NCBI RefSeq assembly: GCF_001983165.1
Contig: NZ_MNPU01000042.1
Span: 1 to 49,003, forward strand
DNA length: 49,003 nucleotides
Reading direction: 5' to 3'
Source: Pseudomonas gessardii
Lineage (GTDB): Bacteria > Pseudomonadota > Gammaproteobacteria > Pseudomonadales > Pseudomonadaceae
Positions 31,269 through 40,396 of this stretch are shown in pieces. The notes below the pieces were generated by a model that was not told the origin of the DNA, made no database searches, and saw only the letters and a list, made by a program, of their open reading frames with translations. The position numbers and the translations under genes are program-made. The first letter of the stretch is position 1; each line of letters begins with the position of its first letter.

Positions 31269-33041
31269 TCAGATTCCTTGTTCGCTGAGCCACAGGTTCA
31301 GCGCTGCCAATTGCCACAATTTGGAGCCGCGCAACGGCGTCAGTTGCCCTTGCGGGTCAGTGAGCAGGCGGTCGAGCATCGCCGGGTTGAACAGGCCACG
31401 ATCCTGGCTCGGGTCCAGCAGCAGGTCGCGCACCCAGTTGAGGGTATCGCCCTGCAAGTGCTTGAGGCCGGGCACCGGAAAGTAGCCTTTCTTGCGGTCG
31501 ATGACCTCGCTGGGGATCACCCGGCGCGCGGCTTCCTTGAGCACTTGCTTGCCGCCGTCCGGCAGTTTGAATTGACCCGGCACGCGCGCCGACAACTCCA
31601 CCAGGCGGTAGTCGAGAAACGGCGTACGCGCTTCCAGGCCCCAGGCCATGGTCATGTTGTCCACACGTTTGACCGGGTCGTCCACCAGCATCACCGTGCT
31701 GTCCAGGCGCAGGGCTTTGTCCACGGCGGCAGTCGCGCCGGGCTGTGCGAAATGTTCGCGCACGAAGTCGCCGGCGGCGTCATTGGCGGTCAGCCATTGC
31801 GGCGCGACGGTGGCCGCGTAGTCGTCGTAGCTGCGGTCGAAGAATGCTTCGCGATAAGCCGCGTACGGGTCGCTGGCGCCGTCCACCTGTGGATACCAGT
31901 GGTAACCGGCGAACAACTCATCGGCGCCCTGGCCGCTTTGTACGACCTTGCAATGCTTGGCCACTTCCCGGGACAACAGGTAGAAGGCGATGCAGTCATG
32001 GCTGACCATCGGCTCGCTCATGGCGCGGAATGCGGCGGGCAGTTGTTCGATGATTTCGCTTTCGGCGATGCGCAGTTGGTGGTGCTCGGTAGCGTAGTGT
32101 TTGGCGATCAAATCCGAATACTGGAACTCATCGCCACGCTCGCCCCCGGCATCTTCAAAGCCGATGGAGAAGGTCGACAGATCCTGCACGCCGACTTCGC
32201 GCAACAGGCCCACCAGCATGCTCGAATCCACACCGCCGGAAAGCAGCACGCCCACATCCACCGCTGCGCGTTGGCGAATGGCCACGGCTTGGCGGGTGCT
32301 GTCCAGCACGCGGTCGGTCCAGTCTTCCAGGGTCAGGTTTTGTTCATCGTCGCGGGGGCCATAGGGCAGGGTCCACCAGGTTTTCTGCTCGGTGTTGCCG
32401 TCTGCGTCGATGCGCATCCAAGTGGCTGGCGGCAGCTTTTCGATGCCCGCCAGCAAGGTGCGCGGTGCGGGCACCACGGCATGGAAGTTCAGGTAGTGAT
32501 TAAGCGCCACCGGATCGAGGAGCGGGTTGATGTCACCGCCCTTGAGCAGCGCCGGCAACGCCGAGGCAAAACGCAGGCGCTGGCCGGTGCGCGACAGGTA
32601 CAAGGGTTTGACGCCCAGGCGGTCGCGGGCGATGAACAGGCGTTGGCTGTCGCGCTCCCAGATGGCAAAGGCAAACATGCCATTGAGCTTGGGCAGCAAG
32701 GCTTCGCCCCAGGCGTGATAGCCCTTGAGCAGCACTTCAGTGTCACCACCGGAATAAAAGGCATAGCCCAATGCTTCAAGCTCGGTGCGCAGTTCCGGGA
32801 AGTTGTAGATCGCGCCGTTGAAGGCCAGGGACAGGCCCAGTTGGGCGTCGACCATCGGTTGGGCGGAGCCGTCCGACAGGTCCATGATTTTCAGGCGGCG
32901 ATGGCCCAGGGCAATCGGCCCTTGGGCATGGAAGCCCCACGCATCAGGTCCGCGTGGTGCCAAGTGATGGGTGATTCGTTCCACCGCTGCCAGGTCGGCA
33001 GGTTGATGATCGAAACGCAATTCTCCAGCTAGTCCGCACAT
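31269..33041 (-). CDS. asnO: N-acetylglutaminylglutamine amidotransferase (AsnO-type)
   Basis: This asparagine-synthetase-like enzyme amidates the acetylated dipeptide to NAGGN, using glutamine as the nitrogen donor. I choose the ATG at 33041 because MCGLAGELRF places the N-terminal nucleophile Cys at residue 2; the frame continues upstream without support. The class II glutaminase domain (1-200, ending near the KPLY strand) is followed by a synthetase domain with the PP-loop LSGGVDSSML near 270. The 590-residue length is typical. It is the first gene of the operon; no obvious osmotic promoter was recognised upstream. Confidence 0.94.
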   Translation of the reverse strand: MCGLAGELRFDHQPADLAAVERITHHLAPRGPDAWGFHAQGPIALGHRRLKIMDLSDGSAQPMVDAQLGLSLAFNGAIYNFPELRTELEALGYAFYSGGDTEVLLKGYHAWGEALLPKLNGMFAFAIWERDSQRLFIARDRLGVKPLYLSRTGQRLRFASALPALLKGGDINPLLDPVALNHYLNFHAVVPAPRTLLAGIEKLPPATWMRIDADGNTEQKTWWTLPYGPRDDEQNLTLEDWTDRVLDSTRQAVAIRQRAAVDVGVLLSGGVDSSMLVGLLREVGVQDLSTFSIGFEDAGGERGDEFQYSDLIAKHYATEHHQLRIAESEIIEQLPAAFRAMSEPMVSHDCIAFYLLSREVAKHCKVVQSGQGADELFAGYHWYPQVDGASDPYAAYREAFFDRSYDDYAATVAPQWLTANDAAGDFVREHFAQPGATAAVDKALRLDSTVMLVDDPVKRVDNMTMAWGLEARTPFLDYRLVELSARVPGQFKLPDGGKQVLKEAARRVIPSEVIDRKKGYFPVPGLKHLQGDTLNWVRDLLLDPSQDRGLFNPAMLDRLLTDPQGQLTPLRGSKLWQLAALNLWLSEQGI

Positions 33042-33350
33042 AAATTCCTTACCGGTTTTTCCGTTGGGGAGGGATAAAAGTGCACGCGCCAAAACGGCGG
33101 GTACCTAGGGACTGACCCGAGGCTGTTAGTGGAGTTTTAGATCAATACGTTATATGGCAAACGGCCGCTGCCCTTTGCGACACCCCCGACGGCCTGTGCG
33201 GCGAGGGGGAATTGGGGGGTAATTAGGTCAACGTGATATGCAAATAATGGGGCAGTCCGGGCGGCAAACCCCCAGCTATTTGAACCCATTAACCCTGGGG
33301 GCGGGCTTATCGTGTGGTGTCATTGTTCACGCGATTAAGGAACGTTGCGA
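33042..33350. other. Divergent intergenic region between asnO and the first NEL gene
   Basis: This 309-base region must hold both promoters. It contains a hairpin near 33241-33282 but no hrp-box-like pair (GGAACC...CCAC), no ORF with a good start, and no repeat. Runs of G and C alternate with short AT-rich tracts. Confidence 0.5.
33241..33282. repeat. Bulged hairpin about 70 bases upstream of the first NEL gene
   Basis: CAAATA-TGGGG at 33241-33252 pairs with CCCCCA-TATTTG at 33269-33282, with one or two bulged bases and a 16-base loop. It may be a leader structure or an old terminator. Confidence 0.45.
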
Positions 33351-36300
33351 ATGACGCAAATAGCTAATTTGAGCCAGGCGCTTGAGCCTGTGTCCCCGGA
33401 CGAATTGATGAAGGCGCTGCTCAGTATCACTGGCGACCTGGACAAAGCGCAGGTGTTGCACGACACGCTGCCGGCCTGGCTGGTCAAGGCCGACTCCCAG
33501 GCGCTCCAGGCCATTGAACAGGCGTATGCCGACAGCGAGGTCTCCAGAGGGAAACTGCAACAGCGGTTGAGCCGCTTGAACCCCCTCGACAAATTTTGTG
33601 CTGAACAGCTTGAGGCATTTCTGGTTGCCAAAGGCCATATCGACCTGGACATCGAAAACGACACGCTGGAACTCCCCAAGCGCTCCTTCAGCAGTGTCAA
33701 TCCAGACCTTGGCGGCATGTTGATCGAGACCATTACCCTGGAGAAACACAGCCTGCTGCAGGCGGCCATGCAGAATTTTTCCCAGGCGAGAGCAGAACCG
33801 GGAGGTATACCAATCAATGCCGTGGTTCGCATTGGCGCCAAGCGCAGGATTGCGCGAGATATCACGGCCCAGGCATTCATCGGGTACTGCCGCGAGCTGA
33901 ATCTTGGGGAGGCCTATCAAGCCCATGTGCGTGAGGTGTTCAACCCTGGGGATCTTGAGCATGGCCTCAACCCGGTGGTGAGGGAGGTTGGCCAGTCCCG
34001 CTGCGCGGACATGCTGATCGACTTGCAGGTAGCCCACGCCAAGGGCGATATCGATCAACCGACCCATGCGCTGTTGCTGGAGCTGGTCAGGGCGGACATG
34101 CCTGCCAGGGATATCCTGCAATCGTGGTTCAACAACCAGCCACTGACCTGGCAAGGCCTGAACATCGGCGGAGCTTGCCTGTGGGGCGTGCTGGTGTTTT
34201 CCAGCGCCGCGTCCGAGGGGTTTTCCAGCGGCCCGATTGTGGTGTACATGCCCAATGAGCCCGTGCGGCCATGGTACCGCTATGCGTCACTGGAGCAGTT
34301 CAAGCTTTACCTCACCCTCAAGCTTCATGTGAGTACCTATCGAACCTTTTTCATGGGTTACCTGGATGAGTCCGAGCGCTTCGGTTTTTTCGAGCGCTTT
34401 GATAAACACAATATTCTGGTGCGCGTAGAGCCGCTCCCGGTGACGGATAATTTCTCGCTGTTCTTTTTCAATGCCTGTGTCGGGAAAATCCAGCTCGATA
34501 CGCGTGTGCTGGCTGTTCCCAACGCGCAGGCGGATGACGACGCACGTCAGCAGCGCATCCAGGATTACCTGGACGCCGGCTTGACGGTACTCAACGTCGC
34601 AGCGTTCGTGGTGCCGGTACTGGGGCAACTGATGATGGGCGTGGCTGTCGGACAGCTCCTCGCAGAGGTGTTTGATGGGGTGGATGACTGGATGCATCAA
34701 GACAAGCTTGGGGCCCTCAGGCACCTGACGAACATCGCTGAAAATCTTGCGGCCATGGCGTTGTTTGCGGCGGGTACAAAAGTGGTGGGCCGATTATGGC
34801 GGACCACGCCGCCGCCAGCGGGGTTTTACGAAAGGCTGGAAGCTGTGCGCATGCCGGATAAAACCACGCGTTTGTGGCGCAATCGCACCCAGCCGTACCG
34901 TCACACCGTCTCGCTCGAAGGGACGGTTGCCAGTCCCCGCGGGGTCTACCAGGCTGGCGGCCAGTCCTACGTCAAGGTCGACGGTTCGATCTATTCGATT
35001 GTCTTTGACTCCCGTACCGGCCGTTGGCGAGCCCGGCATCCGCAGCGTACTTCAGCCTATCAACCGCCTATGACCCATAACTACCAGGGCGGCTGGCAGT
35101 TCTCGTTCGAACACCCGCAAGAATGGCAGGACCCAGACTATATTCTGGTCCGGCTGGACCCCAGCCTCAGTTCCTTTGCGGCTGGACATCTGCGGGACAT
35201 CGCCGCCATCACCGACACGGCCTTGCCCCGCCTGCAGCAACTGGCCAAGCAAAACCTGCCACTGCCGGAGCGGCTGCGTGAATGTGCACTGCGCTTCAGG
35301 CAGAACCAGGATGTCCGCGACCTGATCTGGCAGATGGAGCATCAGGCGCCGCTCGACGCATCGACCACTCGCGTGCAGATGCTCGCGCTGCCGCTGATGG
35401 ACGGCTGGCCCCAGGGGCGGTTTTTCGAACTGCTGGACGAGGAGGGGGACTTGCTTGAGCGTCACCCGGACACTGCCCCTTTTGATTACGAAGACTTGAG
35501 CATTCATATCACCACGCGTCAGCTCAGGAGCGGGCAAGTCATGTCCACGCTACTGGCCGCTCTCGACCCGGAAGAGACCGCGCGCCTGCTGGGTGGCAAC
35601 TTCCAGCCTGAGGAGGCGCAAGAGGTGCTGGCGCGGCGGCTCACCGCTTCACTCAAGGATAATCATCGGGCGGTTTTTGAGAGGCTGCGTGCGGATGCTG
35701 ACTTCATCGACCAGACCGATCACGGGTTGCTCAAGCAGCGCTATAGGCGGCTGCCCATCCGGGTTGCCTGGGAAGTCATGACCCAAGCGTCCACTGCCGA
35801 GCGTTGGCGGTTGCGCCATAGCGGGCGAGTGCCTTTGCGGATCGCTCAAAGAGCGCGGGAGACTCTGGGGACTCTGGACGAAGACGAGGCCCTGACCGGC
35901 CTGTACTTGCCGGAACTGGCCAGCGATGCGACCCGGCGTATGGCCATCGGATTGCTGCGACAGGTACCGGGCTGGCCCGAAGATGTGTGGGTGCAACTCC
36001 GTCGTGAGGGGTTAAGTGCAACTGTTCTCGGTCAGGTGGGTAACGCAGGTGCGGCCACGACCCGCACGGTGGTCCAGTCGGCTGCGGGGTTTCGTGCCTA
36101 CGATGGTCAAGGCGCGCCACTGGGTGCGATGGCCGACGGGCCGCAAGGGTTCTATGAGGCACTGCTCAACTGTTTGTCTGGCGATCAACTCGACGACTTG
36201 CATCTGCAGGGAAGCGGCCGGGCCAGCCAATTGCGCAACACCCTGATTGGCAAGGCCGAGGATGAGCGCAGCCGGGTTGCCCGTTATCTATGGCCGGAAC

Positions 36301-38171
36301 GGGCGGTGCCCGAGGAGCCAGCGGTGTCGTGCGTGCAAGGGATGCCCGTGGAGCTGCAGCGACAGCCTGCCGGCCTGTTGCGCAAGGTTCGCAAGCTCTA
36401 TCCCTTGTTTGACGACCAGCGCATATCGACCTTCGTGCAGGACTTGGGTAGCGATCTATTATCTCGTGCCAAAGCCATCCGGGTTCTTGAGCAGCAGTAT
36501 GAAGCACTGCGTCAGGCGTTGAAGGTATGGGCCCGGGGCAAGGTTGCGCCAGTGCACTCGGACGTTGCCGTGTGGGACTACCGCCTGGCACGTCACCAGG
36601 CCGCCCAGGCCATCGAGCGCAGTTGGCAATATGCTTCGTTGATGCCCGATGAGTACCAACAGAAAGTCCCGAGTCTTTCCCTTGACGACATGGCGGTGGG
36701 GGCATTGCCGACCCTGCCGCCGGACGTCCAGTTCGGGCATATCCGGCAATTGTCATTGAGGAACATGGGGCTCAACGATGATGTTGGTTACTTCCTCAAG
36801 CACTTCAAAGGGCTCAATACCCTGGAGTTGAGGGACAACCGAGTGACGCGGCTGCCGGAAGTGCTCCAGCAGATGAAGCAACTGCGCCGGCTGTACCTGG
36901 CAAATAACCAGATGCAACTGACTGAATACACCCGTACCAAACTCGGCGACCTGAAAGGCTTGACGGTTCTGGACCTGAGCAACAACCCACTGGTAGACCC
37001 GCCGTTTATCGGCAAGATGTTTGAATTGCGCAACCTAGTCCTGCGCAATTGTCGGCTTAAAAACCTGCCGTCCGGGTTTATGCGCATCCCTTATCTGGAG
37101 CAACTGGACCTGCGGGAAAATGACATCGCTACTTTGCCGGACTGGTTGTTCACTGCCCCTCGCCGCAGAGCCGAAGTCATCAACTTGCGACATAACCCGC
37201 TGGACGCCCCCAGCCGCCTGCTGTTGCACAATTATCGGGACACTATTGGCGTGGGCATGGGCTTTGTGGAAGACGACATCGCCCGGCTCAATGAGCAGGC
37301 TGCCCGGGAGCTATGGTTGGGGGACGAGCGGGTGGCGCACTACGCCGAGAAGGCCCAGACCTGGAGGGGACTCAAGGACGAACCCGGCTCCGACGGTCTG
37401 TTCAAACTGCTGGCCGGCCTGGGCGGTGCCGCTGATACCACTCACGTTCAGGAGGACATGGGGCGTCGGGTCTGGCGCGTGCTGGACGCGGCGGCGATGG
37501 ATACTCGGCTACGCGAAGAAATTTTTGAACGAGCGGCCACGCCCTTGAACTGTGATGATGCTGCTGCCGTGAGTTTCAGCAACCTTGAGGTGCTGGTAGA
37601 AATCCACGAGGCTTCGCAGCGGGTGGCGGGCGGGCTGGTCACGGCCAAACCCCTTTTGAGGTTGGCCCGCGGGTTGTTTCGCCTCGATCGTCTAGAGCTT
37701 ATGGCTCGCCGGCACAGTGCCGAGCATCCGGCGCTTGATCCGCTGGAGGTCAGCCTGGCTTATCGAACGGGGTTGGTGGAGCGCTTTCATTTGCCTGGGC
37801 AACCCCGCCATATGCGCTATGCCAGCCTGGGCGGGGTGACTGAGCACATGCTGGAAGTCGCCGAAGCGCAGTTGAAAGAGGCTGAGCTTTCTCCGCTACT
37901 GTTGAAGTACATGGTGAAACTGCCATTTTGGAACAGCTATCTGAGACGGATCCATGGCGGTTCGTTCGACACGTTGAACCAGCCTTTTGGTGAGCGCATG
38001 GAGGCCGTGTGGGCGCAGCGAGAGACCCTGGGCGACGCCGATTATCGTAATCAGATGGAGCAGATCCAGGACGAGCAGAAAAAGGCCGAACTCACCGAGT
38101 TTGAACGCCTGACCAAGGAAGCGCTGAAGTTCGATGAGCAGGTTGCCTGCGAGTTACCACCGGCGGGTTGA
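33351..38171 (+). CDS. Giant LRR protein with NEL-type E3 ubiquitin ligase domain (paralogue 1)
   Basis: The 1,606-residue protein has three parts. The N-terminal half (about 1-700) looks like the DUF6543/dermonecrotic-toxin type, with VVYMPNEPVRPW near 297 and two hydrophobic stretches near 412-437 and 461-483. A linker leads to leucine-rich repeats (about 1127-1290, e.g. LNTLELRDNRVTRLPEVL). The C-terminal region (about 1290-1600) is a NEL domain like that of IpaH, SspH and SlrP, with catalytic Cys1401 in the C-x-D motif of LNCDDAAAVSFSNLEV and the later DPLEVSLAYRTGL. Such domains attach ubiquitin in eukaryotic cells. No signal peptide or hrp box was seen, so delivery is unknown. The ATG at 33351 follows AAGGA; a TTG at 33345 is less likely. 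Confidence 0.88.
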   Translation: MTQIANLSQALEPVSPDELMKALLSITGDLDKAQVLHDTLPAWLVKADSQALQAIEQAYADSEVSRGKLQQRLSRLNPLDKFCAEQLEAFLVAKGHIDLDIENDTLELPKRSFSSVNPDLGGMLIETITLEKHSLLQAAMQNFSQARAEPGGIPINAVVRIGAKRRIARDITAQAFIGYCRELNLGEAYQAHVREVFNPGDLEHGLNPVVREVGQSRCADMLIDLQVAHAKGDIDQPTHALLLELVRADMPARDILQSWFNNQPLTWQGLNIGGACLWGVLVFSSAASEGFSSGPIVVYMPNEPVRPWYRYASLEQFKLYLTLKLHVSTYRTFFMGYLDESERFGFFERFDKHNILVRVEPLPVTDNFSLFFFNACVGKIQLDTRVLAVPNAQADDDARQQRIQDYLDAGLTVLNVAAFVVPVLGQLMMGVAVGQLLAEVFDGVDDWMHQDKLGALRHLTNIAENLAAMALFAAGTKVVGRLWRTTPPPAGFYERLEAVRMPDKTTRLWRNRTQPYRHTVSLEGTVASPRGVYQAGGQSYVKVDGSIYSIVFDSRTGRWRARHPQRTSAYQPPMTHNYQGGWQFSFEHPQEWQDPDYILVRLDPSLSSFAAGHLRDIAAITDTALPRLQQLAKQNLPLPERLRECALRFRQNQDVRDLIWQMEHQAPLDASTTRVQMLALPLMDGWPQGRFFELLDEEGDLLERHPDTAPFDYEDLSIHITTRQLRSGQVMSTLLAALDPEETARLLGGNFQPEEAQEVLARRLTASLKDNHRAVFERLRADADFIDQTDHGLLKQRYRRLPIRVAWEVMTQASTAERWRLRHSGRVPLRIAQRARETLGTLDEDEALTGLYLPELASDATRRMAIGLLRQVPGWPEDVWVQLRREGLSATVLGQVGNAGAATTRTVVQSAAGFRAYDGQGAPLGAMADGPQGFYEALLNCLSGDQLDDLHLQGSGRASQLRNTLIGKAEDERSRVARYLWPERAVPEEPAVSCVQGMPVELQRQPAGLLRKVRKLYPLFDDQRISTFVQDLGSDLLSRAKAIRVLEQQYEALRQALKVWARGKVAPVHSDVAVWDYRLARHQAAQAIERSWQYASLMPDEYQQKVPSLSLDDMAVGALPTLPPDVQFGHIRQLSLRNMGLNDDVGYFLKHFKGLNTLELRDNRVTRLPEVLQQMKQLRRLYLANNQMQLTEYTRTKLGDLKGLTVLDLSNNPLVDPPFIGKMFELRNLVLRNCRLKNLPSGFMRIPYLEQLDLRENDIATLPDWLFTAPRRRAEVINLRHNPLDAPSRLLLHNYRDTIGVGMGFVEDDIARLNEQAARELWLGDERVAHYAEKAQTWRGLKDEPGSDGLFKLLAGLGGAADTTHVQEDMGRRVWRVLDAAAMDTRLREEIFERAATPLNCDDAAAVSFSNLEVLVEIHEASQRVAGGLVTAKPLLRLARGLFRLDRLELMARRHSAEHPALDPLEVSLAYRTGLVERFHLPGQPRHMRYASLGGVTEHMLEVAEAQLKEAELSPLLLKYMVKLPFWNSYLRRIHGGSFDTLNQPFGERMEAVWAQRETLGDADYRNQMEQIQDEQKKAELTEFERLTKEALKFDEQVACELPPAG

Positions 38172-38179
38172 GGGGCCGC

Positions 38180-40177
38180 TCACTGAGGTTTTTTTGCCAC
38201 ATTGCTGCGAATCAATGCGCGCACGGCAAAGCGATTCGGGTGACAGGCCTCAGCCACGCTGCGGGGCAGGGGCAGTGGTTCATTGTCCAGCCATGCCGCC
38301 AGCAGTTCACCGGACAACGGCGCGGTGATCAGGCCCCGTGAACCGTGGCCACTGTTGACATACAGGCCGTCGAGCCACGGGCAGGCGGCGTCCGGCGTGT
38401 GGCGGGCGTCCTTGCGCAGGCTGTCATAGGCTTGCGCAAACGCCTGGGGGTCGACCAGTGGCCCGACAATCGGCAAGTAGTCCGGGCTGGTGCAGCGAAA
38501 GGCCGCCCGCCCCTCCAGCGCTTGCGGGGCCAATGTGGCGGCGTGCAGACGCTGGGCCAGGTCCGGGGAAATTTCCTGCAACAGCTGCAGATTACCGGCG
38601 TGCTCGGCAGCGGTGGGGGTCAGGTCATCGCTCTTGAAATCAAAGCTGGCGCCCAGGGTGTGTTCGCCCAGACGCGGTGGTGCAACGTAACCTTCGGCGC
38701 ACACTACCGTGGCCAATGCTGCGCTCTCGGCAGTCTGCGGCAACCGGGTGATCTGCCCGCGAATGCGCTTGAGGGGCAGTTCGGCGCTGGCGGCAAAGCG
38801 CTTGACCTCGGCAGCCCCGGCCAGCACCACCACGGGCGCGCTGGCCAGTAGTCTTTCGCCGTCCCAGGCCTGCCATTGGCCGTCGACTTTGCGCAGCTCC
38901 AGCACCTCATGATGAACATGCACCGTGATGCCGGGCTGGCGCGCCTGCCTCTGGCAGAAAGCCGGCGGATGCACCCAGCCACCTTCGGGGAAAAACAGCC
39001 CGCCATGCTCCAGGCCAATCCCCGCGCGGCTTTGGGCCTGGTCTTTGTCCAACAGCTGCAGCAAGTCCGGGGCAAACGCCTGGGCCAGTTGTGCCTGGCG
39101 TTCGGCCTCCTTGGGGTTGAAGGCCAGTTGCAGTACGCCACAGCCATCCCAATCCGTGCCGCGTTGTAGATGCTCCAACAGACGGCGGGTATAGCCAAAC
39201 CCGCTGACAATCATCTGCGACAGCGCCGTGCCATGGGCAGACAGCTTGAGGTAGAGCACCCCTTGCGGGTTGCCCGAGGCCTCCTGGGCCAGGCCCTCAT
39301 GGCGCTCCAGCAGGCTCACCTGCCAGCCCCGTGCGGCCAGGCTGGCAGCACTGGCACAACCGGCCATACCACCGCCGATCACCAACGCCCGGCGCTCACC
39401 CTTGAGGGCCGTTGGCCGGGCGAACCAGGGTTTGTCGGGTGCGGGTGGCGGTACGTCGGCCGGCCAACCCAGAAACTCACCGCGCAGGATTTCCCACTTG
39501 TGACCGATGCCCGGTGTGCGCTTCATCTTGAACCCAGCGCCATTAAGCAGGCGTCGTACCCAGCCGGTGCTGGTGAAGGTGCTGATGGTCGAGCCCGGGG
39601 CCGCCAGCCGTGCCAGTTCGGCGAACAGTTCGGCGGTCCACATGTCGGGGTTTTTCGCCGGCGCGAAACCATCGAGAAACCAGGCGTCGATCTGCGCGTC
39701 CAGTTGCGGCAGTTGTTGCAGTGCATCGCCGACCAACAGCGTCAATGTGACGCGCCCGTTTTCCAGCACCAGGCGCTGGAAACCTTGATGAATGGCAACG
39801 TACTGCGCCAGCAGTTGATCGGCCAGTGGCTTGAGTTCAGGCCATAGGGCGAGGGCGCGTTGCAGGTCGGTGTGGCTCAGCGGGTACTTTTCCACACTGA
39901 CAAAATGCAGGCGCGCACCCACTACCGCATGCTGTTCAAACAGCTGCCAGGCACACAGGAAATTGAGCCCGGTGCCAAACCCCGTTTCTCCGATGACCAG
40001 CCGCCCACCCACGGGCAGCGCGGCAAAGCGCTCCTGCAGACGGTTCTGCTGGAGGAACACATAGCGGGTTTCTTCCAGGCCCGACAGGTCGGAGAAATAC
40101 ACGTCGTCGAACACCCGCGAGCGCGGGCGTCCCTGGTCGTCCCAGTCGAGCTGGGCATTTGGCAGTACGGGGTTCAT
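38180..40177 (-). CDS. mnmC: Bifunctional tRNA mnm5s2U34 enzyme MnmC
   Basis: MnmC completes the modified wobble uridine mnm5s2U34 of several tRNAs. The 665-residue protein fuses a SAM-dependent methyltransferase domain (about 1-245: LVIGETGFGTGLNFLCAW and DAWFLDGFAPAKNPDMW) to an FAD-dependent oxidoreductase (about 260-660: ALVIGGGMAGCASAASLAARGW). The start ATG at 40177 (MNPVLPNAQLDWDDQG) fits homologues; an in-frame TTG at 40192 is possible. Its stop is 8 bases from the end of the first NEL gene (convergent), and its start faces the second NEL gene across 219 bases. It is thus a housekeeping gene enclosed by the two effector-like genes. Confidence 0.94.
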   Translation of the reverse strand: MNPVLPNAQLDWDDQGRPRSRVFDDVYFSDLSGLEETRYVFLQQNRLQERFAALPVGGRLVIGETGFGTGLNFLCAWQLFEQHAVVGARLHFVSVEKYPLSHTDLQRALALWPELKPLADQLLAQYVAIHQGFQRLVLENGRVTLTLLVGDALQQLPQLDAQIDAWFLDGFAPAKNPDMWTAELFAELARLAAPGSTISTFTSTGWVRRLLNGAGFKMKRTPGIGHKWEILRGEFLGWPADVPPPAPDKPWFARPTALKGERRALVIGGGMAGCASAASLAARGWQVSLLERHEGLAQEASGNPQGVLYLKLSAHGTALSQMIVSGFGYTRRLLEHLQRGTDWDGCGVLQLAFNPKEAERQAQLAQAFAPDLLQLLDKDQAQSRAGIGLEHGGLFFPEGGWVHPPAFCQRQARQPGITVHVHHEVLELRKVDGQWQAWDGERLLASAPVVVLAGAAEVKRFAASAELPLKRIRGQITRLPQTAESAALATVVCAEGYVAPPRLGEHTLGASFDFKSDDLTPTAAEHAGNLQLLQEISPDLAQRLHAATLAPQALEGRAAFRCTSPDYLPIVGPLVDPQAFAQAYDSLRKDARHTPDAACPWLDGLYVNSGHGSRGLITAPLSGELLAAWLDNEPLPLPRSVAEACHPNRFAVRALIRSNVAKKPQ

Positions 40178-40317
40178 GGGCAACTCGGCCAAGACAAGGC
40201 GGCCATTCTAGCCGATACCGGAGCATGCGATTGGTCCACGGTTGCCCGTGTCGAAATAATGGTGGTAGCCCATTAGTTCTTGCATGGAAAAAGCCACTGA
40301 AATACCGCGCTGATTGA

Positions 40318-40334
40318 TTAACTATCAGCGTTAA
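40318..40334. promoter_or_regulatory. Palindrome TTAAC-N7-GTTAA upstream of the second NEL gene
   Basis: The palindrome sits in an AT-rich stretch 63 bases upstream of the start of the second NEL gene, in the divergent region shared with mnmC. It could be an operator or part of a promoter; no equivalent was found upstream of the first NEL gene. Confidence 0.3.
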
Positions 40335-40396
40335 TTAAAAGCCTTGCGGGGGGGTATCGTTAAAGCAAGATTATTGGGCAATAAAGGACATTGCTG

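Noticed and set aside
30351..33032. An 893-codon open frame on the plus strand opposite ngg and asnO
   Set aside because: It mirrors the codon structure of the two real genes, has no recognisable domain and no ribosome-binding site. It is an artefact of high GC at third positions.
33042..33350. hrp box (HrpL promoter) upstream of the first NEL gene
   Set aside because: I looked for GGAACC followed by CCAC at 15-16 bases and found no acceptable match. The same is true for 40178-40396.
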